Assembly (NCBI GenBank): GCA_009617715.1
Contig: VTFK01000343.1
Location: forward strand, 558,001 to 622,000
Length of the DNA: 64,000 bases
Direction of reading: 5' to 3'
DNA from: Plectrocnemia conspersa
Taxonomy: Eukaryota; Arthropoda; Insecta; Trichoptera; Polycentropodidae
The notes beneath the pieces were generated by a model. It ran no database searches. It saw only the letters and a list, made by a program, of their open reading frames with translations, and had not been told where the DNA came from. This document shows, piece after piece, positions 34,490 to 46,965 of this stretch. Position 1 is the first letter of the stretch; every line of letters begins with the position of its first letter. Position numbers and translations under genes: made by a program.

Positions 34490-35875
34490 ACAATAAATCT
34501 GTATTTTTTTAGTAAAGTTATATTTTAACTGTTTCAGTTAAATCATATACTATTAAATACATATTTCTTATAGCTAAAATATAATTTAACCGATAGGCAC
34601 TTTTGAAACTATGTACTGTTTTAAAATATATATGATACCTAATTTGACAATTGCAAAACGTGTCTTAGGATGTTTAAATTAAAACCTCAACTTAGCGTCA
34701 AGTTGTTTTGGTTAATTCGTTTAGGATATGTTTGGGTTTGTTTAGCAAATAGCCGTTTCGCAACTGTTACGACAAATGTGTATTTTTCAGTCGAATCATA
34801 TGTATTTTTATTAGTATATGTATAATTTAATTTCATAAGCCAGTTAAAATGTGTCAAACATGGATTTATTATTTCACTGGTACTATTTCAATACCAGTGA
34901 AATTGTATTTATTCGCAGTGCGAATGATTAACCCTTTAAACGGTCTCACCGTATATGTAAGGCGGGCAATCTTGCACTGTTTTGAGGTACCCCAGATGGT
35001 TATATATTTACATATATAACTAAATAAATAATAAATAAAAAATATTTTTTTAATTAATTTGAGTAAATATTTATGATTTTCATAAAAAATAATAGCAATA
35101 AATTAAAGAGTACAAAATAAATAAACGTAACAAAAAATATTTTATATTAATTTTATAAAAAATATTTTTTATAAAAATAATTAAAAGATTTTCTGAATCT
35201 ATATATAAAAAAGTTCCACAAAAACCGAGTAACACATAAAAAATATGTAAATTTATTAATATAAAAGTATTTTAAAATTTTTTTAAAAAAAAAACAGTAA
35301 AATAAATCAAAGCAATAAAACGTTGAGAATCACTATATATTTTATAATTTACTATAAATGCAAAATAAATTAATAATAAATAAATAACAACATAAATAGT
35401 TAAGGTAAAATATGTAAAATTAACTCACTCCCAGATGTATACTAACAAATTAACAAATATGTATAAAATAACTCACTATTCAAAGGGTTAAGTCATCAAC
35501 GGCTCATTAGATCACATATAAGTCAACACTTTTTTTAAATCAGTGCTTTTACCTTGAAATCAGCAATAAAAAGTCCAAAATACAAACTAAGTCAACTCAT
35601 TTCTCAGGGGAAAGTAAGCGAAAGAATAAGTATAGACAAACGTCGCATTTCATATCCATATGTTTTAAAAATATGACACCTATCTTTAAATATTTCTGAT
35701 ATAAGAGGGTTGGTCAATTTACATTCAAACCAAATTTTGATCCATAGGAGGGCGCAAAAACAATTATCACTTTTCAGAAGTCAAAAATTCATGTCAAAAG
35801 TAAAAAAATCGTCTCGGCGCTCGGTAATGAGCGTTCCCACTGCGAAACAAGTTGCTGGCGTTTAAAGGGTTAAAA
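34490..35875 (+). mobile_element. R1 repeat, copy interrupted by a piggyBac-type element
   Basis: The left part (34500-34670) matches AGTAAAGTTATATTTTAACT and the GATAGGC, then CAATTGCAAAACG blocks. A partial inverted copy follows (GTTTGGGTTTG and CGTTTCGCAACTG at 34730-34770). After the 564-bp TTAA element the copy resumes with CTAAGTCAACTCATTTCTCA, then AAGCGAAAGAATAAG and the hairpin left arm at 35790-35860 with CTCGGTAATGAGCG. The right arm is nearly all lost. Confidence 0.6.
34928..35491 (+). mobile_element. piggyBac-type non-autonomous element, complete copy
   Basis: A 564-bp element with TTAA on both sides. Termini are CCCTTTAAACGG and, on the other strand, CCCTTTGAATAG. The interior is very AT-rich and non-coding. 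It has inserted into a copy of the R1 repeat (see 34490-35875), and R1-like sequence resumes to its right. Same family as 63035-63635 (inverted) and 17740-18010 (truncated). Confidence 0.75.
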
Positions 35876-37234
35876 AACAATACAATATTATAGTTAAACA
35901 ATGTCTTGAATTTAATCACCCAAATATGTATAAATACTTTATATTCATTATCAATATAATAATATATTTATTTTAAGGAAATAGCATCGATTCTGATAAT
36001 GTTATACCGAAAAAAATCTAACTACGCGACTTTTTTTTATGTTATTTTTCATATAAGCTTATTTAAAAAATACATTAGACACATTAAATCCACAATACTG
36101 GTTTATAACGATTTATATTACTTACAATTGATTAAGTTATACAAAAAAATTGAATAAAAAAGAAAAAGTATACTAAATTTTAGGAAAAATGCATAAAACT
36201 ACGTGACTTAAAATGCAAACAATAAGTTTAAAGAGATAAATATATTATATTTAATTTGTTTTGTACTCGCAAGGGTTACTTTTTATTTTTATTAATGTTG
36301 TCTATGATTTAAGCACTGCTAATGATTTTTACTGATATAAAGAAAATCATTAAATAACGGAATAAAGGGCCGTAACTATGTTTATCGAATTATACAATTT
36401 AATGGCTAATCGAAACATTTTAAACTAAGATAAATACGATGAAGGATATACCTTGATCCTATTTTAACAGTTCTTACTGACAAGTAATGCAAAACCACCT
36501 TCGGCAAGTCGTAAAGTGTAACCAGAATTTATGACCGGACGACTGATAAATAAGACATCAATTTAATTTTTCAGGTAAAACTTTGCATATTGCAATAAAA
36601 ACGGAAATTAACAGTTAAATATAACTCGAGAATCTTAAATTAATTTAGTTTAACAATCTTCCTGTTAATTTAAAACATATATAAGTTACAATAACTAAAA
36701 GCATATCTAAAATAAATATTCAGATTATAGAAAATATTATAAATACACGAATAAAAAATCTGATTTAAACCTTAAATTCCATAATCATTAAAATATGTAA
36801 AAGTCAATGTAAAACAAATCACATTCAGGTGTTTACAATATTACATATAGGTTCATGTTCATAGATACCAAAAATTATACTATAATATAAATATGCTGTG
36901 GTTATAATTGTTAAATTATTGTGAATGTCTCTTCCTTTCCTTATATTTAAATTAAAGCTATGTATAAATGTGTTTTATGCTATTTTCATACAATAAAAAG
37001 TGAAAAAAATAAGTTAAACAGTTATCCTGCAGCTTTCTTATTCGACATAATTAAAGCTACAGACCCTATAATTTAAATATATTATTGACGTGACATTATT
37101 AACTATGTTTTATTTTATATTTATTAAATTATATTAGCACTTAACTGGACTAACTACTGGTTTTTGCAATACAATATTAAAAAACATTAAAAATGTATTA
37201 ATATTACTATACAGTGATCAACTGTTATGCAGTA

Positions 37235-37520
37235 ACATGAGATAGGCGTGGTTTTAGAGTGGAGCCCCGTTATCTTCCGATACAAGCTGGTTCACTATCG
37301 CCCGTTTATGAATACTGCTGCTCATTACGGCAGTTTTTTTTGTTTTGTATTTTTACTGTTCCACCGATAGCAGCAATAGACAGGACGCGGTTTTATCCCC
37401 TTCGTGTGTGTGTAAGGTTTTTTTGCAAGAAGAGGAACGATATCGGGCTCAACGTTTAATAATTTATGGTTCGGCCGTCCCTTAACTCGTCGGTGCGCGT
37501 GAGCACCTCATTACGATATA
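37235..37520. promoter_or_regulatory. GC-richer block, candidate cis-regulatory element
   Basis: Contains AGGCGTGGTTTTAG, GGAGCCCCGTTATC, CATTACGGCAG, GACAGGACGCGG and CTCGTCGGTGCGCGTG, in contrast to the AT-rich DNA on both sides. No domain in the 66-codon frame. Confidence 0.3.
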
Positions 37521-38439
37521 AGAAACTGGTAATGAAAGACTTGGATGTCTATTAAAAAATTAATAACACAATCTATGTATAATAAATGATGTTTTAAATA
37601 TTTATGAATACAAAAATAAAGGTGAAAAACTTTTTACGTATTACGTATTATGAATTAATATAATATAATACTAATCGTATGTGCTAGAATAGTTGCATCA
37701 TAAGTTTTTTTCTAATACTCAGATTCTCCAAGAAGAATATTTTTTGTTAACAAATAAATCAAATTACTGAAAATTATTTTTATTTTAAAATTAGTTAAAA
37801 AAAATGTTTGATTATGCTACTGTGGCAATAGTTACTAAATAGGACTGCAATGCCATTGAAGAAACAGTTAGAAAGAGGATACATTTTTAATAAGCTGTAC
37901 AGTATTTTCATCACATTATAATACAATTTATCGATATTTTAATTTTAGTCCAGAAAGATTTAACATCTGTGGGGTTACTGTGTATATGTATTATTATATT
38001 TAAAACAGCGCGTTTTAAAACACATTGTGACAGAACCAGCGCGCACAGCTTTTTATTTATATATTTAATATGCTTGGCTTAACATCATTTATTTAATAAA
38101 AATACAAGAAATTTAATATAATAACATAATCTTAATATGTTTAGGATGTAAATATTTAATGTGGAAAGCGTTATAAATAATTTTACTGTTTTAATTTTTT
38201 ATTGAACCATGATCTTATATGTGTCTCAAAAGTCTAAATTATATGTTTTAAAGACTATTGCAAAAGTAATAAATTTAGAACATTATAAGGATAGTTATTA
38301 TTTTATTTATAGTATTAACATACATAACTGACATTATAAAGGTTTGTAATTTTTTGTATCAATTATAATTAGGGGATTAAAATAGTCTATACAGGATTGC
38401 TAGAAAAAATAAATATCATTTTAATAAAAAGTTTTATTT

Positions 38440-39150
38440 AAATATATAGCACTTTTAAACTATTTTTTGTATTAAAATTAAAAAATGTAATGCTCAAAGT
38501 TAGAACATATTTTTAATCAAATACACGAAACCAATGAAGTTATTTTCAAGTAAAATATTTTTTTTTAGTAATTGTTTTAAATATAAATAATTTTAATAAT
38601 TACTTATTTTATTACCTTTTAATAAATATATATTCAAAAATTAATGAAAATAATAAAATATAATATATATCTATGTATAACAACATAGTACCAGTTTTTA
38701 TTAAATACAACATAAAAATTTTGTATTAATAATAAATAATGTAACATAGTAAACTATCGGTTGATAGTCAAAAATAATTAAGAAAAATAAGATATAGCTG
38801 TTTTAATAATTTTTTTTTAATTAAAAGTAAATAATGTAATGCATAAAGTACCAAGAAATCAAATAATTAATTAAAATAATTAAGTAAATTTATTCGCTAA
38901 TAAAATATTATATTTTTAGAAATAACTTTAGATATTACTGAATTTATTATTATTCGTTTAATTGATTTTTTTTTACATATTTGTAAAAAAATGAAATTAA
39001 TAAAATGTATATTGCTATGTATAATAACAGTGTTATTTTTTATTAAATACAACAATATTAGTCCATACATATGTAATAATATTTTTTTTAATTTCAATAT
39101 ATATTATTAATAAGTTATACTTTTGGTTAATAGCAAAAAATAATTACATA
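38440..39150. repeat. AT-rich tandem duplication of about 350 bp
   Basis: ATATAGC near 38444 and 38792, AATGTAATGC at 38486 and 38833, CTATGTATAA with TTTTTATTAAATACAACA at 38672 and 39015, and GGTTGATAG/GGTTAATAG at 38759 and 39125 recur in the same order at 343-366 bp offsets. The region is extremely AT-rich, so boundaries are approximate. Confidence 0.55.
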
Positions 39151-41059
39151 AATTTATAACATTGCTAAAAACATTTCAGTCTTTAGTTTAAAAAACTAAT
39201 TTTATGCAATGTACAAAAAATATTATTTTTAAAAAGGCATATATTATATTTTTTTTATTTTCCATCGCTTCTATAATCACTGATAAATTAGGATACATAC
39301 ATCACAATGATCACATTTGCATTGGCAATGGAATTAGCATACAGCACGTAAGCAATAAACACATCAACGGCTCAAGTCTAAATAGTAAAATCGAAAAGAC
39401 ATGTGAATTGATAAAGAGCCGACATAATAGCTTGTAAAAGTAAAATTGATAAGCCGGTGAAAAAAAACCGGTTTCATGAATAACGTTTAACGCTCGATAT
39501 ATTTCTGTATGCTTTATATGTTTTTAATGCGCCCGTGAATATTTTTTATTCTTACATGTGTACGATTTACATATTTCATTCTAACATAACCACTGACTTG
39601 CAAAACATAAAAATTGATTTTTCGTAACAAATCCAGAATCAATCATTAGCAAGAACATTAAGTATAAGCCGCTTATGTTATTAATAAAAAAATAATACGG
39701 GTTCTAGTCCAAAAAAAAATCATGGGGTCTGATTTTTTTCTGCAAAACGACCGTGTGGAAGTCCAAAACACGGTCATTAGCTGACATTAAAAATGGAACA
39801 TGTGCGAAAATCACAATATTCTGAGTATAGCGTGTACTATGGTGGCCCTTAAATATTTGATGTCCTGCCTCGAGTTGACCACGTAAAGCTGTTATTAAGT
39901 AAACCTTTGTTTGGTGAGCACAAAAGGTGAAAGGGGGTGGTATAATAATGATTTTTGTTTTGTAACGTGCCATTAATATACGTATTAAATCTATATATCG
40001 TATTTTAACAGCAGGAGTAAATTTTTATGTTAGATATGAAATTTTATTAGTGTTAATTAGATATATTTGCACTGGAAAATATAGAGTGGCTCAGGATGTG
40101 CTATGGCTCAAAATATATTTATGAACTATTTGCAAGTTTTGTTATATGATTTTTAGTCCCATTGCAATTACTAATCAAATTAAAGCTTTTTTGGGGATTT
40201 TTCAATATAGAAATATCAGTATTGGCTTAACAAAATAACAATTTTATATGATGCATTTAAGTAACTATGTACGACAATGTCTCTTACAAGTGTGATATTT
40301 TCAACCTTTTTGCTCATATGGAATGCCTTTATACATACATTAGAAGAATGCGCCCATTTGCAATTTTAACTATAATTGTAGTGTATTCGTTAAATATAAT
40401 TCGTCTGCACGCCAAACTTTCTATGTAAACAACAGTGCAAAATTTTTTAATAAATTTACTGATTAATAAAAAAATGTATTTTGTAGCTGTGTGTTGAATT
40501 TTGACAAATATTGGTATATAGAACTGTTATATAAATGACAAACGCTACAAGATATATAAAGCATACATCAATTTTCCTTTTAGGAAAGAATCTTCTATTA
40601 AAGACACCTCATATATTAATTAATAAATATGCCATGTGTTAAAGCAACGTTGTATAGTATGTACAATAACATTCTTACATTTTTAAGTGGAGAAAAAAAT
40701 TGTGCTCTACCTTACACTTTTATCAATAAAACTAACACTACAATTGAACTTGTTGATAACATTGATTTTTTACTATTATATTGCCTATATATGTATAATA
40801 TATACTGCATTATTAGATAATAATAATAAAAAACACAGAAATTTTAAAATATGCTCTGAAATTAAAATGCTCAAGATTGAATAGAAGTTTATTTTAAAGC
40901 TTTTTTAGTGGCTTAATATACGAAAATCTGTATATGTTAAATATAATATAATATAATAATTATATACAATTTTTTTTTAAACAGTCAATATCCAACTGAT
41001 TGCACTAATCATTTCAATATATAATTATTATTGATAAATAGGACATTATCTAATTATTT

Positions 41060-41400
41060 TATGTACTAAATTATCGAAATGTATCTGATTGGTTGTGTGG
41101 TGGACCAATCGCAAGAATCGATTCGTCTCGGTCATATATATTTATTCTTGTTTGTCACCTGATAAGCCTTCACACCGGTCAATGTATTTGAGTGCGTGGG
41201 CAGAGTGAGAAGAAAAAAAATTCTACATAATGGATGCCCGATGACTGGTTACTTTTTTCAACAAACGCTTTTTTACGTCCTCCAATCACGGTCGAGAATC
41301 ATGAATTAAATATTTTGTATTAAAGGACGAAAGGGCACGCGCCTTTTCCATCATATCCACCCGAACTTTTGACTCAGAGCTTTCAATTTGCTAATGCAAC
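41060..41400. promoter_or_regulatory. Block with inverted CCAAT boxes
   Basis: GATTGGT (41087-41093) and ACCAATC (41104-41110) form an inverted CCAAT-box pair 10 bp apart, followed by GAATCGATTCG (palindromic ATCGAT), CACACCGGTC, CCAATCACGG and GGGCACGCGCC. Non-coding; promoter- or enhancer-like. Confidence 0.35.
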
Positions 41401-41959
41401 TGAATATATTATTGACTTTTTTCATTGAAAAAATATTATTATAATAAATCGTTTACACCACATAAAATATAATTTACGGTATTAACCATTGAGAACATAT
41501 TAATATACAATATATCAGTATGTGTTAAGAAAAAAAATCAAAAATAAAATAAATAAACAAAAAGCTCACAATTTAGATAATTTCATTATCATATCAATTT
41601 CTTATCAGTATTTAGAGAAAAAAAACTATTTCAAACCATGTTTTTTTCATAATTCTATAATAATTACGATATTACTTTTGATGTTTAAAATCGATTAACA
41701 TTCTGCGTAACATTTCAATTTTACGTTAATATGACGTCATAATTTTTATATTATTTATTTATAAGTGTAAAAGATAAACCTAAAGTTTAAAAATTAAAGA
41801 AAATTTCGGTAATTTCTCACTAAAAAAAGACCAAAACGACGACAGAAATATTGGTATGATAAGAGGCTATGGAAAGTATGGACGCAAAATATGTAAAGAT
41901 AAGAAGATACAATTTAAATGACGATATTTGTTTACAATATTATGATTTTCAATGAATGA

Positions 41960-42050
41960 GATTAAATGAAGAACCTCTAAGCAAAATTTTGACCAATAGA
42001 AGAGCGCGAAAAACAAAAAAAGTCAAAAATTCACGTCAAAAGCAGAGGTT
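41960..42050 (+). mobile_element. R1 repeat, short fragment around hairpin left flank
   Basis: Contains AAAATTTTGACCAATAGAAG followed by AGCGCGAAAAAC and TCAAAAATTCACGTCAAAAG, the left flank and start of the left arm of the R1 hairpin. It then turns into unrelated sequence. Confidence 0.55.
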
Positions 42051-43179
42051 TCTGATTGATATTATAAATTCAATGCAACATAATTTTGTCAAATAAAGCA
42101 ATTACAATGTATATTACTGATCCTATTAATTACATCTAATAAAGAAAAAACATTTTGTGAATCAGTGGCGTAGCAAAATTTTTAATATTTTAATATATCT
42201 CATTTATAATATAAATTCATAAAAAAAATTTTAGGTAACATCTCTGAAAATACGATAGATCTCGATAAAAATATCATCATAGTAAAACTAATGAATAAAA
42301 TAAGAGATACAAAATTATGTGTGTTAGATACAAAAGTATATTAGATATTCTAAATTTTCAATTATTATTATTTTAGTTAGTAATCAATATTCTTATCAGT
42401 CGAAATAAAATTCAAAAAAAATTAATTTCAAGCCTAATTTAACATTTTTCTTTAATTGTAAGACATTTGCAAGACTCATATATAAACAATAAAAAAATTG
42501 ACTTTTAGCTGTTTATAAATTGCAAATAACAATTTATTAAAAATATTTTTTATCACAAATATAACTACAGATTTCCCCAATGCGTCATAATAGCCATTAT
42601 ATAAATAATAATTACGACTTATAACAAACGTTTAAAAACACAGTTTTCATGCACACCTAAAATAGATGAGCAACATCCCACATATTTTTCCAGCTTAGTT
42701 CATATAACACACAAAGACTATTTATAAATGATTTAATCTGACATCCCAGACTTGTAGCCATTAGAACCTACATATGTTATACTAAAATTAAAGTTTTTTA
42801 GAAAATGTTTAGAAATATATATTCCTATCCTAAATAAAAGCTCTTAAAATATAATTGCCAAAAATGGTATGAAACCTAATTTCAGAAATGCTTATATAAA
42901 ATCGAATGAACCCATAATAACATTGGACGCATTAGTGAAAAGTATGCTTCACAATAGCGTCAAATTTTATTATTTTAATTAAAATTTTATTTTGGCGCCT
43001 TTTGAAGTGGTGAAAAAATTCTTAATATACAGCATAAGAGATGAAATTGCTTCTATGACAACCCAACTTCAAGTATCAGTATTACTTGTAAAAACTTTTA
43101 AAATTTACAGTTCTTCATTTTTATAATATGTACCGAATTCACACATACACACGCATATAATAAGCACACCACCAAATAT

Positions 43180-43730
43180 ATTATCTCGATCTATAGCCAT
43201 ACATCAATGCGCGAATAAAACGGAACGCCTTGAAGACGTGCGCTGTTATTACGGCGTAACGCACCACAGTGGGCGGGGGCCTGACAATAAATTCCACACT
43301 TATTTATTATACGGACCATTGTGTACACACATACACACTATCATAACCTAAACACATATATACATGAATATTTCCCCAAAAAATATATATATTAAAAAAA
43401 CGTCCATCCAACCCCATTATTAACCCCTGCCCTCAAGACAACAAAGGGACAATACTGGCCAATTTCGGCTTATATCTCCCAATCAACAAAGCTGTTCTTT
43501 CGTCGTGTGTCACAATGATGTGATTCACTTCACCGATTCACTGTGCCGTAGTGAAAAATATTTTGGACGCCATTTTTCGGCATAGGTGGTCAGCACAATG
43601 ATTCCGCTATTTCGCCCCGGGCGCCACCGCACGATACGGCCTCCTTCAGCTTTTTCGGGCGGAGATAATGTAATAAAATATGTACACACATGGTGAGTGT
43701 GTGTATGTATGTGCGTAAAGGTGGTAGTCA
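43180..43730. promoter_or_regulatory. GC-richer block, candidate cis-regulatory element
   Basis: Two GC-rich parts: CAGTGGGCGGGGGCC near 43270 and CGCCCCGGGCGCCACCGC near 43613, with ACGGCCTCC next to it. A short TG microsatellite ends it. No domain in the 69-codon minus frame. Confidence 0.3.
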
Positions 43731-44729
43731 ACATTTTTATGCTTTGAATTATTTGAATACTAAATAAGGATAGGATACAAATTCGACACTCTTAAATCGT
43801 AGTGGAAATACAATACAAACGATATTTTCTTTTTATTAATGCAAATATAAATGGACAATAATAATATTTTTTTATATACCCTTCTTCATATCTAATTTTT
43901 TTTAATACTAGCATACCATATACAATGTAAAATCAAACTAATAAAAAAAAAAGAAATCTTAAGATTTAACACTTTTAAAAAATATTATCCATCAGTAAAA
44001 CATAATTTATTTAATTTGAGCCCAAGTATCAATTTAATTGTTATGATATAAACAATGCTATCTTATTGTTGTATTTTATAAAAACAGCCTATTTTATTAT
44101 GACGCGTGAAAATATATGCATTTTTTAATAAATAAAAAAATATGAACTACTAAAAAATTTTAAATTAGTTATTTATATACAGCCAAGTTTTATTTTATTA
44201 ATAGTTTTAAACCCATAACTAACTTCACGCGTTACACATGAATAACCGTGTTATTATTTGAATATACATACATATAATATATATAATTAGAATAATTACT
44301 TGGACACTCTCAACTTTCATATTGATTTTCCATCTCTCATACATCTCAAGTTCATATTTTCATAATAAAACTAGGTTAATATAAATGTTAAAAAAACTAT
44401 TATTTACCCCCCCTCTCCTCCCCTTATATTATTGTAACCCCTTCTACTATATGATTTTTTAAATATGATATATTTTGGTTATGTTCAATTAAAAATGTTT
44501 TTAATTTATTTATAATATTATTTAATTATTCTGAGATAAAATAAATTTAGAGTAGATAAATATATTAACAACAACCCTAATAATTTAAAATAAATAATGA
44601 TATAAATTCAATTTAAAAAATAAACATTTCTAAAATTTCAATATTAACAACGAACTTTTATTCAACTTGTGTGTATATTGTAAATCAGTAAAAACCTATA
44701 CTTTCACTAAAAAAATAATTTAGACACAC

Positions 44730-45250
44730 TCGATCTGCAACGTAAAATTTGCATTCGCAGCTCTAAACTACGTTTACGTGATTTTTTATTATTAAATCGC
44801 CAGTGTAATATCCAAGAGCGTAAACGTGGGCATTTCGGTAGCTCTCTCGTGGCCGATTATTAATTCACTACGGTCTATAATTCATATATATATACATACA
44901 TCAGGCACTGCCAACCGGCGAAATTCGACACGGCTACAAACCATACGAATGTAAAGTGTTTTCCTACATCAAAGTGTTATTTTTTTACGTCGCTCTCCGA
45001 CACTTTCCTGGCGCGCTAAAACACTCCACGCGTGTCGTACGAATCCGAAATGAGTTAATTATATAATTAATTACCCATGATTTTTTCGCCAAGCGACGCA
45101 AAATTGAATTATTAACAATGAGCAAACCTAATTAATTAATACGTAACACCATATATAGGTCTAATTGATATGTGAATCGTGTACCTCTTGAAGATTTAAT
45201 TAAAATTCTTTCATACGTAGTTCATCTCCGCTTGAGCGGTATACAATGAT
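44730..45250. promoter_or_regulatory. Block with clustered TAATTA homeodomain cores
   Basis: TTAATTATATAATTAATTAC (45055-45074) and CTAATTAATTAATACG (about 45130) place at least four TAATTA cores within 90 bp, next to GC-rich CTTTCCTGGCGCGC and CCACGCGTGTCGTACG. A good candidate for homeodomain input, possibly autoregulation by Dll, whose class binds TAATTA. Confidence 0.4.
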
Positions 45251-45479
45251 AGTTATTAACTTCATGTTACATTCGTACTTATTATATGGTTGTATGACAC
45301 ATATTATAATGTGTCATTTGCATGCCAAAAAATCGATTGATAGCCGCTTTCTACTGCTCCGTTAGAGTTAAATTTATAATAGCTTGTATACAACCCATGA
45401 TTTGCCTCCATGTATACTATTATTGTTATGTTATAAATATATATCAAATCGAATTAACAAAAGGTGAGTAGAACTAATC

Positions 45480-45602
45480 TGTAATGTCGGTGTTCTTTGT
45501 AGAACAGGTGTTAAGTATAAAAGACACACAAAAGCCTCCCGCGGCGGGACTCGAATCCGTAGTCTAACGGTATCGAAAGCTGACTACCGGGCATAATGGC
45601 AT
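45480..45602 (-). mobile_element. tRNA-derived SINE, family C
   Basis: The minus strand reads GCCCGGTAGTCAGC, an anticodon-like segment, then GGATTCGAGTCCCG, a strong B box with T-arm-like pairing, then a non-tRNA body. The head is tRNA-like in spacing, but no 3' acceptor strand follows. It does not match families A or B. Confidence 0.6.
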
Positions 45603-46289
45603 TGTGCAAAAGTCATACTTTAATATTAATAATTAATATTAAAATAATGCGCGTTTTTGAAAATATTTTTTTACACTTGCGCATCGTGAAGTGTATTATA
45701 TTTATTATATTTTATATTTATATGTTTTACTTTCGATCACGCTCTATCTGCGTATATATGATTCAGAAGCAAGCGTGAAAAAAATGATGCTCTGACAGGC
45801 GAGTCCAATCGGTGGATGTGTCTTAGCGGTAATTGCATGGAGAGAGATCGCATTGACTTAGGAAAATGATTAATGATCCGCGGATCATTCGGGATAGACG
45901 AAAAAACGCATTAATAGATGCGAGACGATGAGAGGATTGAAAAACCGGATATGTTATGCTGTAAGAAACGACGACAAAGGATAATATATGAGTTTTTACT
46001 ACCTCTATAAAAAAGCAATATATAAATTTTATATTTATTAACAGGCATTTTAATATAAATTGAGTTGTAGATGTGGCTTTAAATATGAAAATAAACAGTG
46101 ATCTGATACAGATCAAGATAAAATAAAAGCTTTAAAGCTTAAACTTAATATGCATTAAATTAGCTATGCAAGCTTACCAAGATCTAACGAAGCGTGCATC
46201 AAGTTAACATAACCATAAAAAAGCGATCTAATATTTAACGAAAATCACTCAACATTTTTAATTATCGATTATCATAAAAAAGTAATAGT

Positions 46290-46710
46290 GCGCATGCGAG
46301 TATACGCGTGTATATGTATATTTCTCATTACGAAACGAAGAAATATTAAAAAACAGATCGTATCGATACGCCACTGCATGTCATTGGCGTCACGCGCCAA
46401 TTTTTAATTTACGGACGAACAAAAACACTCACCGAAGGCGTGAGTGTGCTATAAGTTAATTTCGCTTTTGTAAAATAATAATAAATAAATAATAATTTAT
46501 GAAAAAATATTGACATTACAATGACGTCAACGTTTTACACCTGTCGTCGTAAAACGTCGTCGAAGGAGTAACCGGCCGTTGCGAGTAATTAACCTTTTCG
46601 ACCTGCCGAAACCGTGGTTTTTACGACGTTTTTGCGCGAGTTGTGTCGTTTTGAAATTTATTACTTTTGCGATAAAAGTGGTAATGCGAGTGTTGGCTTA
46701 TTAGGGAAAT
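46290..46710. promoter_or_regulatory. Block with CRE palindrome and GC-rich words
   Basis: TGACGTCA (46522-46529) is a perfect CRE/bZIP palindrome. Nearby lie CTGTCGTCGTAAAACGTCGTCG (overlapping repeats of a CGTCGT word), AACCGGCCGTTG, GAGTAATTAACC and GCGCGAGTTG. The balance of composition here is unlike its flanks. Confidence 0.4.
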
Positions 46711-46874
46711 AATCGCTGATTTCATTATTTTTTCAAATAAGCAATTTACTAAATTTATTTTTAATCTTAATTTATTTTTAATTTACTAAATCATCCTAAA
46801 ATAAAAATAAATAAATCATTATTAAAAAACACAAATTAAATTTTAAGTTACCAAAAGGTTTGTATTATTCACTA

Positions 46875-46965
46875 ACTCGATATAGAAATCACAGTTAGTA
46901 AATACAATATTTGGGTTACAGCCCTACAGTGAATAATAATTCACCAAGTAAGTCAAGACACATGT
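46875..46965. repeat. Dispersed repeat shared with 9135-9232
   Basis: Second copy of the repeat described at 9135, with ATTTGGGTTACAGCCCTA at its core and AAGTCAAGACAC at its end. It has diverged and has small indels relative to the other copy. Confidence 0.4.
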
